Positions 60,008 to 64,000 of a DNA stretch of 64,000 nucleotides are shown piece after piece. Location of the stretch: contig NZ_JBHTJO010000002.1 in the NCBI RefSeq assembly GCF_042676065.1, positions 310,001 to 374,000 on the forward strand, given 5' to 3'. Positions within the stretch are counted from its first letter, which is position 1. Each line of letters starts with the position of its first letter. A program made the position numbers and the translations under genes. The notes under the pieces are model-generated. The model saw nothing but the letters and a program-made list of their open reading frames with translations. It made no database searches and was not told the DNA's origin. This stretch comes from Methyloligella solikamskensis (GTDB lineage: Bacteria; Pseudomonadota; Alphaproteobacteria; Rhizobiales; Methyloligellaceae).

Positions 60008-61879
60008 CTATTTCGTGGCCAGCGCGACGGCTTCCGGATCGCCGGACTCTTCGTCCGGTTCCGCGTCGGCCGCATCGCCGCCGATATCGAATTGGGTCTT
60101 GTGCAGCCGCGCATAGAGCCCGCCCTTGGCGACCAGCTCTCCATGGCGTCCGGTCTCCATGACCCGCCCGTGATCGAGCACGCAGATCAGATCGGCCTTC
60201 TGCACCGTGGAAAGCCGGTGGGCGATCATCAGCACGGTCCGGCCGCGCATGAGTTTCTCAAGCGCCTTTTGCACCTTGGCTTCCGCCTCGCTGTCCAGCG
60301 AGCTCGTCGGCTCGTCCAGAAGCAGGATCGGCGCGTCCTTGTAGATGGCGCGCGCGATCGCGATGCGCTGGCGTTCGCCGCCGGACAGCAGCGTGCCGGC
60401 CTCACCGACGCGGGTGTCGTAGCCCTGCGGAAGCTTCATGATGAAGTCGTGGGCCGCCGCCGCCTTGGCCGCCGCGATCACCTCGTCTTGGTTTTCGGGA
60501 CGCGAGCCATAGGCGATGTTCGCCCGCACGCTGTCGTCGAACAGCACCGGGTCCTGGGTCACCAGCGCGATGGAATCGCGCAACGACGCGATGGAAACGT
60601 CCGAGATGTCCTGCCCATCGATCGTGATCTTGCCGGCGGACGGATCGAAGAAGCGAAGCGCGAGATTGACCATGGTGCTCTTGCCGGAGCCCGAAGGTCC
60701 GACCAGCGCCACGGTGGAGCCCGGGGCGACGGTGAGGTTCACGCCTTGCAGCACCGGCTTGCCAGGCTCATAGGCGAAGGTCACGTCGTCATAGGTCAGC
60801 TCGCCCTTGGTCAGCTCCAGGGCAGGGGCGTTCGGCACCTCCTTCATCTGGGTCTCAAGGTCGATGATGCCGAAGACGCGGCTTGCCGCCGCCATGCCTT
60901 CCTGAAGCTGGGTCTGCAGCGTGGCCGCGCTCTTCAGCGGCGGATAGATCAGCAGGGCCGCCGTCATGAAGCCCATGAAATGGCCGAGCGTCAGGTCGCC
61001 CCGAATGCCCTTGGTGCCGGCGAAATAGATCGCCAGTGCGAAACCAAGCCCCGTGATCAGCTCGATAGAGGGGCTGGACAGAGCGCGGGCACGCGTGCCG
61101 CGCATGGTGAATTCGAGCGCCCGGTTGATGGCGCTCGCCGCGCGCTCCTTTTCCTTCTCTTCCTGGGCATAGGCGCGCACCACGCGAATGCCGCGAAGCG
61201 TCTGGGTCACCAGCGCGGAGAGATCGCCGGTTTCCTGCAGCGACTTGCTGGTCGACTTGCGCATCTTGCGGCGCTGCCGGCCCAGCATCACCCAGCCGAT
61301 TGGCATGAACAGAAGGATGAGGATGGAGAAGCGCGCATCCATGTAGAACATGGTGGCGACCAGGATGATGATCTTCAGATAGCTCTCACCCAGCGTCACG
61401 AGCGAGCGGCTCGCCGCTTGGCGGATCAGGTTTGAATCGTTCAGGAAGCCCGACAGCAGCCGGCCCGAATGGATCGACTGGATCCAGCTCAGATCGGCGA
61501 AAGCCAGCCGGTTGAACATGCGGATGCGAAGATCGGCGATAAAGCGGTGGCCCAGATAGCCGACGGTCACCTCGGCCACGTATTCGGCCAGGCATTTGAT
61601 CACCGAGACGCCGACGATACCGGCGGTCACCCAGTAGATCATCGACTCCTTCTTGGCGACGAACACGTCGTCGGCGACCACCTGAATGAGGAACGGGATC
61701 GCGCCCGTCGTCGCCGCGGTCAGCAGCATGGCGATCGCGGCGACGATCAGGATGCCGAGCCGCGGGCGCAGGTTCTCGCGCCAGATCCGGCGGACGAGGT
61801 CCCCGGTCGTGTACTCGGTGTCCAGGCCGTCCTTGCTGCGCGCAATGCTGCGCGTATCGCTGAACAACTGGTCTTTCAA
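60008..61879 (-). CDS. msbA: Lipid A export ABC transporter MsbA-like
   Basis: This is a 623 aa half transporter with six membrane helices at residues about 40-330 and a C-terminal ATPase. Walker A is 'GPSGSGKSTMVNLAL', the signature 'LLSGGERQRIAIARAIYKD', Walker B 'PILLLDEPTSSLDSEAE'. Its place in a block with kdtA, lpxK and DUF4170 supports flipping of lipid A-core across the inner membrane. An acidic C-terminal tail is present. It probably shares a transcript with the downstream DUF374-KdtA and lpxK genes. Confidence 0.88.
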   Translation of the reverse strand: MKDQLFSDTRSIARSKDGLDTEYTTGDLVRRIWRENLRPRLGILIVAAIAMLLTAATTGAIPFLIQVVADDVFVAKKESMIYWVTAGIVGVSVIKCLAEYVAEVTVGYLGHRFIADLRIRMFNRLAFADLSWIQSIHSGRLLSGFLNDSNLIRQAASRSLVTLGESYLKIIILVATMFYMDARFSILILLFMPIGWVMLGRQRRKMRKSTSKSLQETGDLSALVTQTLRGIRVVRAYAQEEKEKERAASAINRALEFTMRGTRARALSSPSIELITGLGFALAIYFAGTKGIRGDLTLGHFMGFMTAALLIYPPLKSAATLQTQLQEGMAAASRVFGIIDLETQMKEVPNAPALELTKGELTYDDVTFAYEPGKPVLQGVNLTVAPGSTVALVGPSGSGKSTMVNLALRFFDPSAGKITIDGQDISDVSIASLRDSIALVTQDPVLFDDSVRANIAYGSRPENQDEVIAAAKAAAAHDFIMKLPQGYDTRVGEAGTLLSGGERQRIAIARAIYKDAPILLLDEPTSSLDSEAEAKVQKALEKLMRGRTVLMIAHRLSTVQKADLICVLDHGRVMETGRHGELVAKGGLYARLHKTQFDIGGDAADAEPDEESGDPEAVALATK

Positions 61880-62045
61880 CGATTGATCCCCAAAGCTTGG
61901 GCTGCCGGCGGCGAGCCCGTTGCGGCCGCCCGAAACGCGGTCTGGGCGGGTCTTAACACCAAACGATCCCTTGACCCAACCGGTCTCGTTGCGGCGTGTC
62001 GCGCCTGCCGCACGCGGCTCGACCTGATCTGTCTGCTTGGCCCGT

Positions 62046-62282
62046 CTACTTGGAAGGGTCGATCAGGCTCTGCAGGTCGACGATGAAGTAGCGCCGCAAT
62101 GCGTCGTCGAGATTGCGGTGGCTCACGTCTTTCCAAGCGTTATAGGCCGCTTCGTAGTCGGGGAATATCCCGATCATGTCGAGCGCATCCGGATTCTTGA
62201 ACGCCACGCCATCCAGATCTTTTAGCTCGCCTCCGAACACCAGATGCAGGACTTGAGATTTGGGTGCGACGGTTTCGGCCAT
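62046..62282 (-). CDS. DUF4170 family protein
   Basis: This is a 78 aa protein ('QVLHLVFGGELKDLDGVAF', 'IGIFPDYEAAYNAWKDVS', 'NLDDALRRYFIVDLQSLIDP'). It matches DUF4170 as I recall it, a small Hyphomicrobiales family with no known function, generally located with cysQ and lipid A genes. It is soluble. It lies between cysQ and msbA on the same strand, so it may help coordinate the lipid A pathway, but that is only context. Confidence 0.88.
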   Translation of the reverse strand: MAETVAPKSQVLHLVFGGELKDLDGVAFKNPDALDMIGIFPDYEAAYNAWKDVSHRNLDDALRRYFIVDLQSLIDPSK

Positions 62283-62353
62283 AAGACTAAATTACTCCCT
62301 CAAACGCATTTCCGGCAGACTGCCCAAAGCTGCCGTGGAAATCCAAGCTTGCC

Positions 62354-63178
62354 CTACAATTCAACGTGCCGCGTGCGCTCGATGATCGCATGGTGGATGG
62401 CGGGCGGCGCGCCCACGACGCTCCCGACCCGCGGGTCAGGCTGGTTATAGCGGAAGCCGTGTCCCGCATGATCGGTCGCGCACCCGCCGGCCTCTTCCAC
62501 GATCAGCGCTGCCGCGGCGATATCCCATTCGCTCTTGGGCGTCAGCGAGATGGTCGCCTCCGCCTTGTTGGCGGCGACCAAGGCCAGCCGGTAGGCGACG
62601 GAGTTCACCCATTGGGTCTCCACGTCGGGCCAGGGCTCCCGCCAGACGGGCTTGCGGAACAGTCCGCCGCTGGCGATCAGCCGCGATCCTGCGAGCTCCT
62701 TACTGTCGTCGATATGAATGCGCTCATCGTTGAGAAAGGCGCCGCCGCCCTTGATGGCGTGGAAGAACTCGTCCGTGACCGGATTGTAGACCGCGCCCAG
62801 CACCGGCTCTTCGTCCCGCACCAGCGCAACGGAGACCGTCCATTCCGGCACGTTCCGGATGAAGGCGCGGGTCCCGTCGATGGGGTCGACCACCCAGACA
62901 TTCTGACAGTCCAGCCGCTCGCGCGTGTCCTCGCTCTCTTCCGAAAGCCAGCCATAATCCGGGCGGGGCGTGCAGAGATCGAGCTTCAGCGCCGCATCGA
63001 CCGCCGTGTCCGCCTGACTCACCTCGCTGCCGTCGGGCTTCTTCTTCACGTCGAGCTTCTGCTCGTTGAAATAGGTCAGCGCTAGCGCCCCCGCATCGCG
63101 CACGGCGACTTTGAGAAGATCAAGATCCTCTTCGATGGACGGGTGGGGCTCCCGCTTGCTGGCGCTCATAGCTGTCAT
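62354..63178 (-). CDS. cysQ: 3'(2'),5'-bisphosphate nucleotidase CysQ
   Basis: This is a 274 aa inositol-monophosphatase-fold enzyme that probably removes phosphate from PAP, a by-product of sulfate assimilation. The metal site is 'WLSEESED', 'VWVVDPIDGTRAFIRNVPEW' (DPIDGT), and 'SEWDIAAAALIVEEAGG' (WD motif). Other IMPase functions cannot be excluded. It starts the minus-strand run toward the lipid A genes, as in many Hyphomicrobiales. Confidence 0.88.
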   Translation of the reverse strand: MTAMSASKREPHPSIEEDLDLLKVAVRDAGALALTYFNEQKLDVKKKPDGSEVSQADTAVDAALKLDLCTPRPDYGWLSEESEDTRERLDCQNVWVVDPIDGTRAFIRNVPEWTVSVALVRDEEPVLGAVYNPVTDEFFHAIKGGGAFLNDERIHIDDSKELAGSRLIASGGLFRKPVWREPWPDVETQWVNSVAYRLALVAANKAEATISLTPKSEWDIAAAALIVEEAGGCATDHAGHGFRYNQPDPRVGSVVGAPPAIHHAIIERTRHVEL

Positions 63179-63290
63179 GGGGGGACTGTATCGCCTCCTT
63201 CAGGAACGATCACACCTTCCGATACGGGTTGTTAACACTGTCCCTTAAGCGATTCGGAAAGCTTCTCGTTGAAAGCTTGTCGTCGAAAGG

Positions 63291-63312
63291 GCTTGGGGAT
63301 GCCGCCCCAAGC
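63291..63312 (-). terminator. Hairpin, candidate terminator for ubiA
   Basis: GCTTGGGG/CCCCAAGC is a perfect 8-pair stem with a six-base loop, followed on the minus strand by CCTTT, about 100 bases after the ubiA stop. A second structure of two TCCCGGGA palindromes lies at 63368-63396 between it and ubiA. The T run is weak, so this is tentative. Confidence 0.5.
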
Positions 63313-63413
63313 ACTCAAATCAAAAAACCATCACCGCAGGAAATTGTCGGCGAGGCGTCTTGGAAGTCCCGGGAATGCGAAAAGCGTCCCGGGATTTCTT
63401 TTGTCCGCAGGCT

Positions 63414-64000
63414 CTAGAAGACCGCGGCGAGATACATATCCAGCACAATTGCGGCGAAAACCACGAAGCCGAAATCCCGGTTTGAGCGGAATCGCGTCAG
63501 GCAATTGTCGCCGTCGTCGATATCGAGAGTGGCCACCTGCCAAAAGAGATGGGCGCCCGCCGCGATCATGCCCAGGAGGAAGATGATCTCTCCACCGGCT
63601 GCCAGTCCTGCGAGCAGGATGAGCGTCCACGCGGCGGTGTAGAATCCCACCAGCCATGTTCGCGTGTTGCGGCCGAATTTGAGCGAGGTGGATTTCAGCC
63701 CGATCAGGGCGTCGTCCTCCCGGTCCTGATGGCCGTAGATCGTGTCGAAGCCGATAATCCAGCAGATGGCGCCCGCATAGAGCAGGAAGGCCGAAAGTGA
63801 GAGCCCGCCGGTGACGGCCGCGAATCCCATGAGAGCCCCCCAGCCGAACGCCATGCCGAGCACGGCTTGCGGCCAATAGCTGAAGCGCTTCACGAAGGGG
63901 TAGAGGGCCACGATGGGCAATGCCAGAAGGCCGGTCACGATGGCGAAGGGATTGAAGGAGAGCAGCACCGCCAGCCCAATCAGGCAGAGCAGCACCAGGA
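63414..64000 (-). CDS. ubiA: 4-hydroxybenzoate polyprenyltransferase, 5' end outside the window
   Basis: This membrane prenyltransferase of ubiquinone synthesis joins 4-hydroxybenzoate to the polyprenyl chain. The visible 195 residues are the C-terminal two thirds of a protein of about 290-320 aa. 'YPFVKRFSYWPQAVLGMAFG' and the second Asp-rich motif 'GFDTIYGHQDREDDALIG' followed by 'LKSTSLKFG' are diagnostic of UbiA. Several membrane helices follow. The first Asp-rich motif lies beyond the edge. Confidence 0.92.
   Translation of the reverse strand, partial: LVLLCLIGLAVLLSFNPFAIVTGLLALPIVALYPFVKRFSYWPQAVLGMAFGWGALMGFAAVTGGLSLSAFLLYAGAICWIIGFDTIYGHQDREDDALIGLKSTSLKFGRNTRTWLVGFYTAAWTLILLAGLAAGGEIIFLLGMIAAGAHLFWQVATLDIDDGDNCLTRFRSNRDFGFVVFAAIVLDMYLAAVF

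Noticed and set aside
59723..61435. A 570-codon plus-strand frame opposite msbA and waaA.
   Set aside because: It spans two opposing real genes and has shadow-type His/Arg/Asp-rich composition.
63368..63396. Two TCCCGGGA palindromes near the ubiA stop as a terminator.
   Set aside because: No plus-strand gene ends here, and on the minus strand no T run follows; the hairpin at 63291 is the better candidate for ubiA.

Overview
The window is GC-rich chromosomal DNA, densely packed with genes, from an alphaproteobacterium. It is most likely a member of the Hyphomicrobiales (Rhizobiales). Several features point that way: an Irr-type iron control element before an iron transporter, a tRNA-His with A73 and no G-1, the hisS-hisZ-hisG order with short-form HisG, an HWE-family histidine kinase, DUF4170 and DUF2093 proteins beside a lipid A cluster, phasin/PhaJ-type genes, and HrcA/CIRCE control of groESL. 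I cannot name the genus.

Layout. 1-3.4 kb: ferric iron ABC importer (binding protein, a cysteine-rich unknown, permease cut by the window edge). 3.4-6.8 kb: sensor kinase, phasin with palindromic operators, tRNA-His, PRC-barrel protein. 7-12.1 kb: surface polysaccharide genes (glycosyltransferase, WbpV-, WbpL- and WbpM-like proteins), probably for a glycan started on N-acetylquinovosamine or a related sugar. 12.3-19.8 kb: orphan TRAP binding protein, glycolate oxidase glcDEF, hybrid histidine kinase. 19.9-23.3 kb: hisS-hisZ-hisG. 23.4-27.6 kb: YddA/BclA-like ABC exporter and groESL. 27.7-33.2 kb: the most accessory-looking part, with a frameshifted HWE kinase, a Crp/Fnr regulator with four cysteines, an IS remnant, a PaaK/CapK-like ligase and an acidic membrane coiled-coil protein. 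33.3-36.8 kb: HAD hydrolase, CheY with a CheZ-like partner, PhaJ-like hydratase, ribF. 37-42.6 kb: ileS with a very long basic N-terminal extension, lspA, a lipoprotein, a small secreted protein. 42.6-52.3 kb: paired M16 peptidases, pgi, mutL, a transglutaminase-like membrane protein, a secreted protein, rsmD, an RluB-type pseudouridine synthase, tadA. 52.3-56.9 kb: repeats, two small unknowns, purD, xseA, DUF2093. 57-63.2 kb, minus strand: lipid A/core block (cysQ, DUF4170, msbA, a DUF374-KdtA fusion, lpxK). The window ends inside ubiA.

Most of the window is housekeeping. The items I consider most worth checking are: the IleRS fused in frame to a 327-residue histone-H1-like tail; the DUF374-KdtA fusion; the nine-cysteine protein inside the iron importer operon together with its ICE element; the CheY/CheZ-like pair; the A73 tRNA-His with a matching divergent HisRS; and a composite inverted repeat present in three copies.
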